From: Burkholderiales bacterium
GTDB lineage: Bacteria; Pseudomonadota; Gammaproteobacteria; Burkholderiales; Burkholderiaceae_F
NCBI GenBank assembly: GCA_021298875.1
Contig: JAJTHJ010000033.1
Coordinates: forward strand, 1 to 21,768
Direction: 5' to 3'
Length of the DNA: 21,768 nucleotides
In this document: in pieces, positions 8,052 through 15,520 of the stretch
Numbering within the stretch: the first letter of the stretch is position 1
How the letters are laid out: each line of letters starts with the position of its first letter
Program-made: the position numbers and the translations under genes
The notes under the pieces: model-generated
What the model was told of the DNA's origin: nothing
The model's input: only the letters and a program-made list of their open reading frames with translations
Databases searched by the model: none

Positions 8052-8636
8052 ATGACCACCATCGATACCGCCGCCCTCGACCAACTGTTCCGCACCGCCC
8101 GCACCCACAATGCCTTCAGTGGCGAAGTGACCGAAGCCGACGTGCGCGCGCTCTACGACCTGGTGAAGATGGGTCCGACCACCGCCAACGCGCAGCCGGC
8201 GCGCTTCGTCTTTCTGCTCACGCGCGCGGCGCGCGAGCGGCTGGCGCCGGCGCTGGCGCCGGGCAATCTGGACAAGACGCTCACCGCGCCCTGCACGGTC
8301 ATCGTTGCGCACGACCTGGAGTTCTACGAGCAGTTGCCGCGCACTTTTCCGCACACCGATGCGCGCTCCTGGTTTGCCGGCAAGCCGGAGCACATCGCCA
8401 CCACCGCCTTGCGCAACGGCTCGCTGCAAGGCGCCTATCTGATACTGGCGGCGCGCGCGCTGGGCTTCGACACCGGGCCGATGTCCGGCTTCGACAACGC
8501 CAAGGTGGACGCCGAGTTTTTCCCGGACGGCAAGTGGAAGAGCAATTTCCTCGTCAACCTGGGCCGCGGCGACGCGAGCAAGATTTTCCCGCGCAACCCG
8601 CGGCTGGCGTTCGAGGAAGCCTGCCGCGTGCTTTGA
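8052..8636 (+). CDS. RutE/HadB-like nitroreductase-family reductase
   Basis: This 194-residue flavoprotein follows E. coli RutE along its length: 'LFRTARTHNAF', 'KMGPTTANAQPARFVFL', 'KTLTAPCTVIVAHD', 'FPHTDARSWF', 'GPMSGFDNAKVD' and the ending 'LAFEEACRVL'. RutE is linked to reduction of malonic semialdehyde to 3-hydroxypropionate in uracil breakdown; the wider family reduces varied semialdehydes, enones or nitro compounds with FMN. No other rut gene is in the window, so pyrimidine catabolism is not supported. Its position 11 bp after the gamma-glutamyl ligase suggests a role in handling a reactive aldehyde from amine catabolism (inference). The ATG at 8052 has a weak ribosome-binding site. 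The next gene starts 16 bp downstream. Confidence 0.88.
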   Translation: MTTIDTAALDQLFRTARTHNAFSGEVTEADVRALYDLVKMGPTTANAQPARFVFLLTRAARERLAPALAPGNLDKTLTAPCTVIVAHDLEFYEQLPRTFPHTDARSWFAGKPEHIATTALRNGSLQGAYLILAARALGFDTGPMSGFDNAKVDAEFFPDGKWKSNFLVNLGRGDASKIFPRNPRLAFEEACRVL

Positions 8637-8652
8637 GGGACGAGGTTCGACG

Positions 8653-10224
8653 ATGACACTGCCCCGCACCCTCGCCGCGCTTGCCGCCGCACTGCTGCTG
8701 GCCGCCGCCGCCCACGGCAAGACGCTGCGCATCGCCAGCGCCTTCGACCCGAACTCGCTCGACCCGCATGCGCTGGCGCTGCTGTATCACTCGCGGGTGG
8801 CAACGCAGATTTACGAGGGGCTCGTCAACCGCGACCGCGACTTCAAGTTGGTGCCGTCGCTGGCGGTGTCGTGGCAGGCGGTGACGCCGACGCTGTGGCG
8901 CTTCAAGCTGCGGCCCGACGTGCGCTTCCACGACGGCGCACCGTTCACCGCCGACGATGCGGTCTTCTCGCTGGAGCGGGCGATGGCCAGGACCTCGCAG
9001 CGCTCCACCCAGTTGCGCGGCATTGCCGGCGTGCGCAAGGTGGATGCGCTGACCATCGAGATCGCGCTCGCCGCCCCCGATGCGGTGCTGCCCGAAAAGC
9101 TCTGGCTGGTGGCGATGATGAGCAAGGCCTGGGCGGAGAAGAACAACGTCGCCCTGCCGCAGGACTACAACGCCAAGCAGGAGACCTACGCAGCGCGCAA
9201 CGCCAACGGCACCGGGCCGTGGGTGCTCAAGCGCTACGAACCGGACCGCCGGCTGGTGTTGGCCGCCAACCCGCACTGGTGGGGCCGCGACGAGCAGGGC
9301 CTCGGCAACGTCACCGAGGCGATCTTCACGACGATCCAGTCCGATGCGACGCGGCTGGCGGCGCTGGCCTCGGGCGAGGTGGACTTCGTCTTCGACCCGC
9401 CGTTCCAGGACATCGCGCGGCTGCAATCCGGCGGCCGCTTCAAGCTGGCGCAGACGAGCGACATCGGCACGCAGTACCTCGGCTTCGACCAGGCGCGGGC
9501 CGAGCTGGAGGGCTCCGACCTCAAAGGGCGCAACCCGTTCGAGGACGTGCGCGTGCGCCGCGCGGTGTACCAGGCGATCGACGTCGAGGCGATCGTCGCC
9601 AAGGTGCTGCGCGGGCAGGCCACACCGACCGGATCGTTCGTGTCGCGGCAGGTCGACGGCTACGTGCCGGAACTGGAGCGGCGGCTGCCCTTCGACCCCG
9701 CGGCCGCGCGCGCCCTGCTCAAGGAGGCCGGCTACGGCAACGGGTTCTCGGTCACGCTCGACTGCGTCAACGTCACCTTTCGCGCCGCGGTGTGCCAGGC
9801 GATCGCAGCGATGCTGGCGCAGGTGGACATCCGGGTGAGCTTCCAACCGGCGCCCGCGGCGATCTTCTTTCCCAAACTGACGCAGGCGACCACGAGCTTC
9901 TTCGAGGTCGGCTGGTCGCCGGGCACCGATCCCTGGGTCTTCTTCCAGAACATGGTGCGCACCTACGACGGCGCCGGGGCCGGCGCCTTCAACGGCGGGC
10001 GCTACAGCAACGCCAAACTGGATGCGCTGATCGACGCGATCCGCGTCGAGCCCGACCTGAAGCGCCGCAACGCGCTTGCAGGCGACGCGCTGAGGCTGAT
10101 GGCGGCAGAACTGCCGCTGGTGCCGCTGTACCGCCGCACGCTGACCTGGGCGATGCGGCCCAACATCGCCGTCGTGCAGTGGCCCAGCGACGTGCTGGAG
10201 CTGCGCTGGGTGCGCGTCGATTAA
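8653..10224 (+). CDS. ABC transporter solute-binding protein, family 5 (DppA/OppA-like)
   Basis: This 523-residue protein begins with a Sec signal peptide (MTLPRTLAALAAALLLAAAAHG, cleavage near residue 23). Family 5 features follow: 'DPNSLDPHAL', 'QIYEGLVNRDRDFKLVPSLA', 'WRFKLRPDVRFHDGAPFTADD', 'GTGPWVLKRYEPD' and 'NPHWWG', then a C-terminal lobe with 'VRRAVYQAIDVEAI'. These proteins capture peptides, nickel, glutathione or other small solutes in the periplasm. There is no Cys lipobox, so it should be soluble. No permease or ATPase gene is nearby, so it must work with components encoded elsewhere or act in another way. GAGG lies 7 bases before the ATG. It sits 16 bp after the RutE-like gene and 6 bp before the MFS gene, and is probably cotranscribed with both. 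Confidence 0.92.
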   Translation: MTLPRTLAALAAALLLAAAAHGKTLRIASAFDPNSLDPHALALLYHSRVATQIYEGLVNRDRDFKLVPSLAVSWQAVTPTLWRFKLRPDVRFHDGAPFTADDAVFSLERAMARTSQRSTQLRGIAGVRKVDALTIEIALAAPDAVLPEKLWLVAMMSKAWAEKNNVALPQDYNAKQETYAARNANGTGPWVLKRYEPDRRLVLAANPHWWGRDEQGLGNVTEAIFTTIQSDATRLAALASGEVDFVFDPPFQDIARLQSGGRFKLAQTSDIGTQYLGFDQARAELEGSDLKGRNPFEDVRVRRAVYQAIDVEAIVAKVLRGQATPTGSFVSRQVDGYVPELERRLPFDPAAARALLKEAGYGNGFSVTLDCVNVTFRAAVCQAIAAMLAQVDIRVSFQPAPAAIFFPKLTQATTSFFEVGWSPGTDPWVFFQNMVRTYDGAGAGAFNGGRYSNAKLDALIDAIRVEPDLKRRNALAGDALRLMAAELPLVPLYRRTLTWAMRPNIAVVQWPSDVLELRWVRVD

Positions 10225-10230
10225 CCGGCG

Positions 10231-11442
10231 ATGAACCCCCACGCCGCCCAGCTGTGGCGCGCGCCCCGCTGGGCGCTGGCGCTGCTGCTCGCCTGCCTGG
10301 GGATGCTGGGGCCGTTTGCGGTCGATACCTACCTGCCGGCGTTTGGCAGCATTGCGCGGGCGCTGGACGCGTCGCCGGCGCAAATGCAGCAGACGCTGTC
10401 GGCTTACCTCGCCGGCTTTGCGCTGATGAACCTCTTCCACGGCGCGCTCGCGGACAGCTTCGGCCGCCGGCCGGTGGTGCTATGGGGAGTGGCCGCGTTC
10501 ACGCTCGCCTCCATCGGCTGCGCGCTGGCGCAGACCATCGGGCAGTTGGTGTTCTTCCGCCTGGTGCAGGGACTGGCCACGGGGGCGGGCATCGTCGTTT
10601 CGCGCGCGGTGATCCGCGATCTTTATCCGCCCGCCGATGCGCAGCGGATGATGTCGCAGGTGACGATCTTCTTCGGCGCCGCACCGGCCGTGGCGCCGAT
10701 CGTCGGCGCGCAGTTGTACGTGGCGCTCGGCTGGCACTCGGTGTTCTGGTTCCTCGCCGCGGTGGGGGCGCTGCTGTGGGCGGCCAACTGGCGGCTGCTG
10801 CCGGAGACGCTGCACGCCGAACACAAACAGCCGTTCAACGCCGGCAACCTGATGCGCGGCTACTTGGCGCTGCTGGCGCACCCGCGCTTTTTGCTGCTGG
10901 CGCTGGCCAGCGGCGTGCCGTTCAACGGCATGTTTCTCTACGTGCTGTCGGCACCGGCGTTTCTCGGCGAGGTGCTGGGCTTGCGGCCGACGCAGTTCTT
11001 CTGGTTTTTCTGCACCACCATCGCCGGCATCATGGCCGGCGCCTGGGCGAGCGGGCGGCTGGCCGGCCGCATCAAGCCGCGGCTGCAAATCCGCATCGGC
11101 TTTTCGATCATGGTCGCCGTGTCGTTCATCAATGTGGCGGCCAATCTGTTCTTCACCGCGCAGCCGTGGTGGGCGCTGCCGCCGATCGGCCTCTTTGCCT
11201 TCGGCTGGTCGCTGATGGTGCCCGTGGTGACGATCATGGTGCTCGACCTCGTGCCCGAGCGGCGCGGGCTGGCCTCGTCGCTGCAAGCGGTGGTCGGCAG
11301 TGTCGCCAACGCCTTCGTCGCCGGCGTGATCTCGCCGCTGGTGATGCACTCCGCACTGGCGCTGGCGCTCACTTCGATGGCGCTGATGTCGATCGGCCTG
11401 GTGTCGTGGATCGTGGTCAACCGGGTGGCGCGACGGCGGTGA
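10231..11442 (+). CDS. MFS exporter, Bcr/CflA drug-resistance family
   Basis: This is a 403-residue, 12-transmembrane MFS protein. The Bcr/CflA hallmark 'GPFAVDTYLPAF' lies in the first transmembrane helix (about residues 28-39). Motif A (GALADSFGRRPVV) sits between helices 2 and 3, and 'VVSRAVIRDLYPP' follows helix 4. These are proton antiporters exporting drugs, sulfonamides or amino-acid-like compounds; the substrate is unknown here. It starts at ATG 10231, 6 bp after the solute-binding protein gene. Its last ~44 codons (from 11305) are duplicated almost exactly at 12779-12909, beyond the lipoprotein gene, which marks a rearrangement immediately downstream. Confidence 0.93.
   Translation: MNPHAAQLWRAPRWALALLLACLGMLGPFAVDTYLPAFGSIARALDASPAQMQQTLSAYLAGFALMNLFHGALADSFGRRPVVLWGVAAFTLASIGCALAQTIGQLVFFRLVQGLATGAGIVVSRAVIRDLYPPADAQRMMSQVTIFFGAAPAVAPIVGAQLYVALGWHSVFWFLAAVGALLWAANWRLLPETLHAEHKQPFNAGNLMRGYLALLAHPRFLLLALASGVPFNGMFLYVLSAPAFLGEVLGLRPTQFFWFFCTTIAGIMAGAWASGRLAGRIKPRLQIRIGFSIMVAVSFINVAANLFFTAQPWWALPPIGLFAFGWSLMVPVVTIMVLDLVPERRGLASSLQAVVGSVANAFVAGVISPLVMHSALALALTSMALMSIGLVSWIVVNRVARRR
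11305..11435 (+). repeat. Direct repeat, copy 1 (3' end of the MFS gene)
   Basis: These 131 bp encode the last transmembrane helix of the MFS protein. They recur in direct orientation 1474 bp downstream (12779-12909) with only a few mismatches (four in the first 12 bases, then scattered single changes). The copies flank the lipoprotein gene. Confidence 0.9.
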
Positions 11443-11487
11443 GCGAGATACCGCTGCACCCCGCTCAACCGCATCGAGCCTAGGTCC

Positions 11488-11508
11488 GCACGGGACATTG
11501 CCCCGTGC
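11488..11508. terminator. Hairpin between the convergent MFS and lipoprotein genes
   Basis: GCACGGG (11488-11494), a 7-base loop, and CCCGTGC (11502-11508) form a perfect 7-bp stem in the 92-bp gap between convergent genes. There is no T-tract on either side. A bidirectional terminator role is plausible from position only. Confidence 0.4.
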
Positions 11509-11534
11509 CATCGCCGCCGCGCCTCACCCGCCGA

Positions 11535-12524
11535 TCAAGGACTGGACAACCGGTAGGTCACGGTCTTCAGGTAATTGGGCGGCGCAATACCGGTATAGGT
11601 GTAAGTCTCGTCGCAACCCAAGAATCGGCCAGCCGCCACGCCCCACCAGCAGACGCTGGCAACACGATAGGCCGCTGCGCCAGTCGCACCTCCGGTTAGG
11701 TTGCCGTCGTTGCTGTTGGTGTAGTCAATCGTTACGTTGATGCGCAAGGCATCGAAGGTCCCCGCCGGAACGGTGATCGACTCAAATCCGACGACTTCGC
11801 CACGCAGCGAACCCGACTCCCGATAGCCCGCTGCGCACTGGTAGTTCCAAGTGCTGGCGTAGCTCTTGCCCACGTATAGCGGATAGTCGAAAAAGGCGCG
11901 GGGCGGCGTATATGTGCAAAGATTGGTGCCGCCACTATTCAGCACGAAATTTCGGGAAACTCGCGCACCTGTCGTAGTGTTGTTCACGGTGCTGGTCACC
12001 GCGCCATTGACGCTCCGCGCCACGGAGTAACTGGCGTCGGCGTTGATGGCGACGACCGTATTCGTGTACGACACCCCTTCCTGCGAGTTGTCGTTGAATA
12101 CGTTGGTCTGCGCGTAAGTCGAGATCCGACCCAAAGTTTGGACGGTAGCTGCGTAACGTTGTGCGGCGACCGCGATGGTTACGGTGGCCGGCTTGCTGCC
12201 GTCGACGGTAGAGGTGGCAGTCAAGGTCACCGTGCGTGCCAGCGGCGAGACGATCCTCACATCCCAGGTCGTGCTGTCGATCGTGCCCGGCGTCAGGGTT
12301 GCGCCGTTAAGCGTCGAAGTCCAGTTGACCGCGGACGTCGAAGTCAGACGGATCTGGTCGCTCGATTGCACGCTCAACGAGCCGCTGCCGCCGTTGGCGA
12401 CCGAAAAGCCGCCGACGGCGACGCCGGCCACGGACGCCGTCAAGGTGAAGTTGCCGCTAGGCGCAGGCGGCGGCGAATCTCCCCCGCCGCCACCACAACC
12501 GGAAATCGTGACCGACAACAGCAA
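11535..12524 (-). CDS. Putative lipoprotein of unknown function; 5' end probably frameshifted
   Basis: The 329-residue frame starts at a poor TTG and reads LLSVTISGC, a lipobox whose Cys would be lipidated, followed by a Gly5 and Pro-rich linker. The mature part is Thr/Ser/Asn-rich and beta-strand-rich: an Ig/BIG-like segment (about 25-125), then a C-terminal domain with 'RESGSLRGEVVGFESITVPAGTFDALRINV', a pattern seen in secreted beta proteins whose role is unknown. A positively charged signal-peptide start (GTG ATC GAT CGT CGC: MIDRR) with a good GGGAGG site lies at 12549, one base out of frame. Removing one base joins it perfectly to the lipobox. The gene is visibly less GC-rich than its neighbours and flanked by direct repeats, so it may have been acquired. 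No homologous function is recognised. Confidence 0.7.
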   Translation of the reverse strand: MLLSVTISGCGGGGGDSPPPAPSGNFTLTASVAGVAVGGFSVANGGSGSLSVQSSDQIRLTSTSAVNWTSTLNGATLTPGTIDSTTWDVRIVSPLARTVTLTATSTVDGSKPATVTIAVAAQRYAATVQTLGRISTYAQTNVFNDNSQEGVSYTNTVVAINADASYSVARSVNGAVTSTVNNTTTGARVSRNFVLNSGGTNLCTYTPPRAFFDYPLYVGKSYASTWNYQCAAGYRESGSLRGEVVGFESITVPAGTFDALRINVTIDYTNSNDGNLTGGATGAAAYRVASVCWWGVAAGRFLGCDETYTYTGIAPPNYLKTVTYRLSSP

Positions 12525-12644
12525 AGCAAGACAGGCGACGATCGATCACACAGCGACCTCCCAAGAGTTATGAACGTACAGGCACGGGCCCACGGTGCCG
12601 GACTCGCCGAGCGTTAGGCTGGCTTCGCTACCGGAACCATCGGC

Positions 12645-12674
12645 ATAGTAAGTGGTTTGTACACACCGCCCCAA
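12645..12674 (-). promoter_or_regulatory. Possible sigma-70-type promoter for the lipoprotein gene
   Basis: On the minus strand, TTGGGG (12674-12669) and TACTAT (12650-12645) are separated by 18 bases, about 95 bp upstream of the GTG at 12549. The region is relatively AT-rich. The -35 match is partial, so this is only a candidate. Confidence 0.3.
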
Positions 12675-12742
12675 TTGACTCTATCACGTTTAGATGGTTT
12701 GCGCGATTGACTTGCATCAACGCCAAACACTGAGACAGTGCA

Positions 12743-12940
12743 TTGGCCCGGTACATCGTTGCGACCCTCAGTCACGGGGCCAACCCCTCCGTCGCCGGCG
12801 TGATCTCGCCGCTGGTGATGCACTCGGCACTGGCGCTGGCGCTGACTTCGATGGGGCTGATGTCGATCGGCCTGGTGTCGTGGATCGTGGTCAACCGGGT
12901 GGCGCGACGCGGGCGATCGGCGTCCCTTACAATCGAGTAA
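12743..12940 (+). pseudogene. Remnant of an MFS transporter C-terminus (direct repeat, copy 2)
   Basis: A short open frame carries the last transmembrane helix of the MFS gene. The segment from 'VAGVISPLVMHSALAL' to 'SWIVVNRVARR' is identical to residues 363-401 of the intact MFS protein except for one Ala-to-Gly change. The homologous DNA is 12779-12909. The upstream ~35 bp do not match the MFS gene, and the frame runs on past the homology to a TAA at 12938. It cannot encode a transporter and is a duplicated or recombination-derived fragment. The VapBC promoter/operator region begins right at its downstream end. Confidence 0.85.
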
Positions 12941-12961
12941 GGAAATAGACTTTGAGTAAGG
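12925..12961 (+). promoter_or_regulatory. Candidate vapBC promoter and VapB operator
   Basis: An inverted repeat CCTTAC-N6-GTAAGG (12925-12942) overlaps a TACAAT -10-like hexamer (12928-12933). The half-site GTAAGG occurs a third time at 12956-12961, merged with the vapB ribosome-binding site (AAGGAG). The -35 region is poor (GCGACG, 12904-12909). VapBC-type operons are usually autoregulated through palindromes over the promoter, which fits this layout. Confidence 0.45.
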
Positions 12962-12968
12962 AGCCCCC

Positions 12969-13211
12969 ATGAGCGAAGCGACGCTGACCAGCAAAGGCCA
13001 ATTGACGCTGCCCAAGCCGGTGCGCGACGCGCTGGGCCTGCAAGCGGGCGACCGGATCGACTTCGTCGAATCCGAACGCGGCTATCTGCTGGTGCCGGTC
13101 AACCGCGACCTGCGCACGCTGCGCGGCATGTTCAAGGGCCGGCGCAAGAAGGCAGCCACACTCGCCGACATGAAAGCCGCGATCGCCGAACTGGGCAGCG
13201 AAAAGTGGTAG
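12969..13211 (+). CDS. vapB: AbrB/SpoVT-type antitoxin of a VapBC module
   Basis: This 80-residue protein has an N-terminal swapped-hairpin AbrB fold: 'ATLTSKGQLTLPKPVRDALGL' and 'GDRIDFVESERGYLLVP' over residues 4-44. The C-terminal half (RTLRGMFKGRRKKAATLADMKAAIAELG) is the expected toxin-wrapping tail. The ATG at 12969 has AAGGAG six bases upstream. It overlaps the PIN toxin gene by 7 bp, the normal antitoxin-first order. It should bind its own operator and block VapC. It sits in the rearranged region between the two catabolic gene blocks. Confidence 0.93.
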   Translation: MSEATLTSKGQLTLPKPVRDALGLQAGDRIDFVESERGYLLVPVNRDLRTLRGMFKGRRKKAATLADMKAAIAELGSEKW

Positions 13212-13606
13212 GCGTGGACACCAACGTGCTGGTGCGCTACTTCGCCGACGACGACGCGGCGCAGTCGGCGCAGGCGCGCGCGCTGCTGGAGCGGCAACTG
13301 ACGCGCGAGGCACCGGGCTACGTCTGCGCCACCACGTTGGCGGAGTTCGCCTGGGTCCTGCGGCGCGCGTACGGCGGCGGACGCGCGGAGATCGCCGAGG
13401 CGCTGCTGGGCGTGCTGACCGCGTCCAACCTGGTCGTCGAGCACAAGGCGCAGGCGTGGCAGGCGCTGGCCGAGTTCCGCAATGGCCCGGCCGGGTTCAG
13501 CGACTGCCTCATCGGGCAAATCAACCGGGCGGCAGGCTGCGAGCACACCGTTACCTTCGACCGTCAGGCCGCGCGCCAGACGGGGTTCAAACTGCTTGGC
13601 TCCTGA
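13205..13606 (+). CDS. vapC: PIN-domain ribonuclease toxin
   Basis: This 133-residue PIN domain has the four acidic residues that bind magnesium: Asp5 (GVDTNVLVRY), Glu47 (TTLAEFAWVL), Asp100 (GFSDCLIG) and Asp119 (TFDRQAA). VapC toxins cleave specific structured RNAs, often tRNA or rRNA; the target here is unknown. The GTG at 13205 overlaps the antitoxin stop and gives the usual start MVGVDTN; the GTG at 13214 is less likely. All active-site residues are intact, so the module looks functional. Confidence 0.93.
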   Translation: MVGVDTNVLVRYFADDDAAQSAQARALLERQLTREAPGYVCATTLAEFAWVLRRAYGGGRAEIAEALLGVLTASNLVVEHKAQAWQALAEFRNGPAGFSDCLIGQINRAAGCEHTVTFDRQAARQTGFKLLGS

Positions 13607-13661
13607 AGGACAGCGCGCTCGCCTATTGTTGCCGCGCCATGATCGATGCGAGAATTTTTCG

Positions 13662-14360
13662 ATGGACTTGCACTTCCCCCGTGAGCGCGTGCGCTCGGTC
13701 CGCGACTTCATCCTGCGCTACCTGCTGATCGTGGCCGGCATCCTGACTGCGTTGGGCGTGGGGCAGTGGAACGAAAATCGCAAGGCCGAGCGCTTGGCCG
13801 CCGAAGCCGAGTCGGCGATCCGCGAAGAGTTGACGGCCAACGCCAAGGACTTGCGCGAGAGCATTGCAACCAACGACGAGCGTCTGGCGCAACTCAGGCC
13901 CATCATCGAGTCGCTGCGGGAGAAGAAGACACTCGCCGAGGCGCGCGCGTGGCTGAAGACCAACGTCAAGGCAGGCGACATCACTCTCGGCGTCTCGGCA
14001 CCGACCCTTCGGCGGGCGGCATGGCAGACAGCGACCTCGACCGGCGCCGTGCGCAAGATGAAGCCGGAGACGCTGCGCGAGTTCGCGATGATCTACAGCG
14101 CGCAAGAAGATATTGGCGGAATCTCGGCGGCAATCACGCCGCACATGTTCGCGGGAGTGCTCGACGTCTTGAGTTCCCGCGATGGCGACGCAGCGCTCGC
14201 CGACCTGCGGCGGGGACTGATGGCGGTGGGAGCGGTCAATGAAGTTCTCGGCCAGAATCATCGCGAACTCCTCAAACAGATCGAGGAAACGCTGGGATCG
14301 GCCGATGCCACCCACGCGCCGCAGCAACCTCCAGCAGACTCGCAAAAGCCTTCCAAGTGA
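13662..14360 (+). CDS. DUF6090-like single-span membrane protein with coiled coil
   Basis: The 232-residue product starts at ATG 13662 with no clear ribosome-binding site. One transmembrane segment (about residues 18-38, ILRYLLIVAGILTALGVGQW) is followed directly by 'NENRKAE' and a long helical or coiled-coil region (about 40-100), then a helical domain and a Pro/Gln-rich tail. 'GILTALGVGQWNENRK' resembles the DUF6090 signature (GILIAL.I..WNE.RK); the family has no known function. The stop overlaps the alcohol dehydrogenase GTG as GTGA, which suggests translational coupling and joint expression, although a role in that pathway is not evident. Confidence 0.75.
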   Translation: MDLHFPRERVRSVRDFILRYLLIVAGILTALGVGQWNENRKAERLAAEAESAIREELTANAKDLRESIATNDERLAQLRPIIESLREKKTLAEARAWLKTNVKAGDITLGVSAPTLRRAAWQTATSTGAVRKMKPETLREFAMIYSAQEDIGGISAAITPHMFAGVLDVLSSRDGDAALADLRRGLMAVGAVNEVLGQNHRELLKQIEETLGSADATHAPQQPPADSQKPSK

Positions 14361-15490
14361 CCCTCGCCAAATTCTCTTTTCCCACTGCCATCCACTTCGG
14401 CCCGGGCGCGCGCAAGCTCGCCGGCGTGCATCTGCGCGAACACGGCTGCAAGCGGCCGTTGATCGTCACCGACCGCGGGCTGGCCCCGCTGCCGGTGCTG
14501 CGCGAGTTCATGTCGCATCTGGCCACCGGGCTCGACGTCGGCGTCTACTCGGGCGTGCACGGCAACCCGACCGCGCAGCAGGTGATGGACGGCGCAGCGG
14601 CCTTCCGCACGCATCGCGCCGACAGCGTGATCGGCTTTGGCGGCGGCGCGGCGCTCGACGTGGCCAAGGTGGTCGCGCTGATGGGCGTGCACGACGGGCA
14701 TGTGATCGAGTACGTGTGGGATCACCCGCAGGTGCGGCCGATTGAGCGCGAGTTGCCCTACCTCATCGCGCTGCCGACCACCAGCGGCACCGGCTCCGAG
14801 GTCGGCCGCTCCAGCGTGGTGAGCGAAGACGACACGCACCTGAAGCGGATCGTCTTTTCGCCGAAGCTCCTGGCGCGCGCGGTGTTTGCCGACCCGGAAC
14901 TGACGCTCGGCCTGCCGCCCGCGGTGACCGCCGCGACCGGCATGGACGCGCTGACGCACAACGTGGAGTCCTACCTGTCGCCGGCCTATCACCCGTTGTG
15001 CGACGGCATCGCGCTGGAAGGCACGCGCATCGCCGCGCGCGCGCTCGCCACCGCGGTGCGCGAGCCGGCCAACCTGCAAGCGCGCGCCGACATGATGATG
15101 GCTTCGATGATGGGTGCCATCGCCTTCCAGAAAGACCTCGGCGCCGTGCACTCCTGCGCGCATGCACTGGGCGCCGTGTGCGATCTGCATCACGGGCTGG
15201 CGAATGCGTTGATGATCGAACCGGTGATGAAGTTCAACCTCGAAGCGGCGCCGGCCAAGTTTGCGGAACTCGCGCATGTGGTCGGCGCGGCGGGGGCGGA
15301 GGACTTCGTGCCTTGGCTGGCGCGGCTCAAACGCGAGATCGGCATTGCGCCGTCGCTGTCGGCGGTGGGCGTGAAGCGCGAGCAGTTGGGGCGGCTGGTG
15401 GAGATTGCCGAGAAAGACATCTGCCACCAGACCAATCCGCGGAAGTGCGTGGCGGCGGAGTTCGAACGGTTTTTTGCGGAGGCGCTGTAG
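14357..15490 (+). CDS. Iron-type (group III) alcohol dehydrogenase
   Basis: This 377-residue enzyme oxidises an alcohol to an aldehyde with NAD(P). The nucleotide-binding motif GFGGGAALDVAK (93-104) and the metal ligands of the family are all present: Asp197 and His201 (GMDALTH), His269 (SCAHALG) and His279 (DLHHGLANA). 'PTTSGTGSEV' (140-149) is also typical. The GTG at 14357 gives the usual N-terminus (FSFPTAIHFGPGA) and overlaps the upstream stop by 4 bp. It is followed by a glutamyl-hydrolase-type gene and an aldehyde dehydrogenase on the same strand. I infer that it may oxidise a gamma-glutamylated amino alcohol made by the ligase at 6667. An ordinary short-chain alcohol or aldehyde substrate is the alternative. 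Confidence 0.93.
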   Translation: MTLAKFSFPTAIHFGPGARKLAGVHLREHGCKRPLIVTDRGLAPLPVLREFMSHLATGLDVGVYSGVHGNPTAQQVMDGAAAFRTHRADSVIGFGGGAALDVAKVVALMGVHDGHVIEYVWDHPQVRPIERELPYLIALPTTSGTGSEVGRSSVVSEDDTHLKRIVFSPKLLARAVFADPELTLGLPPAVTAATGMDALTHNVESYLSPAYHPLCDGIALEGTRIAARALATAVREPANLQARADMMMASMMGAIAFQKDLGAVHSCAHALGAVCDLHHGLANALMIEPVMKFNLEAAPAKFAELAHVVGAAGAEDFVPWLARLKREIGIAPSLSAVGVKREQLGRLVEIAEKDICHQTNPRKCVAAEFERFFAEAL

Positions 15491-15520
15491 CGGCTTGCGA
15501 TGCATGCGACCTTGTTGCTG

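Noticed and set aside
8554..10440. 628-codon minus-strand frame opposite the solute-binding protein gene
   Set aside because: It is rich in His/Arg/Gln with no domain pattern and lies antisense to a clearly recognised gene; it is typical of GC-rich codon-position shadows.
8871..11483. 870-codon plus-strand frame spanning the solute-binding protein and MFS genes
   Set aside because: It runs out of frame through two recognised genes and has a shuffled, Arg/Ala/Gly-rich composition with no signal or domain.
12175..12573. 132-codon plus-strand frame opposite the lipoprotein gene
   Set aside because: It has no ribosome-binding site or family features; the opposite strand carries a lipobox and a coherent beta-rich protein.
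12614..13015. Minus-strand frame similar to part of a frame at 10480-11511
   Set aside because: The similarity is only the antisense translation of the duplicated MFS 3' end, not a separate gene family.
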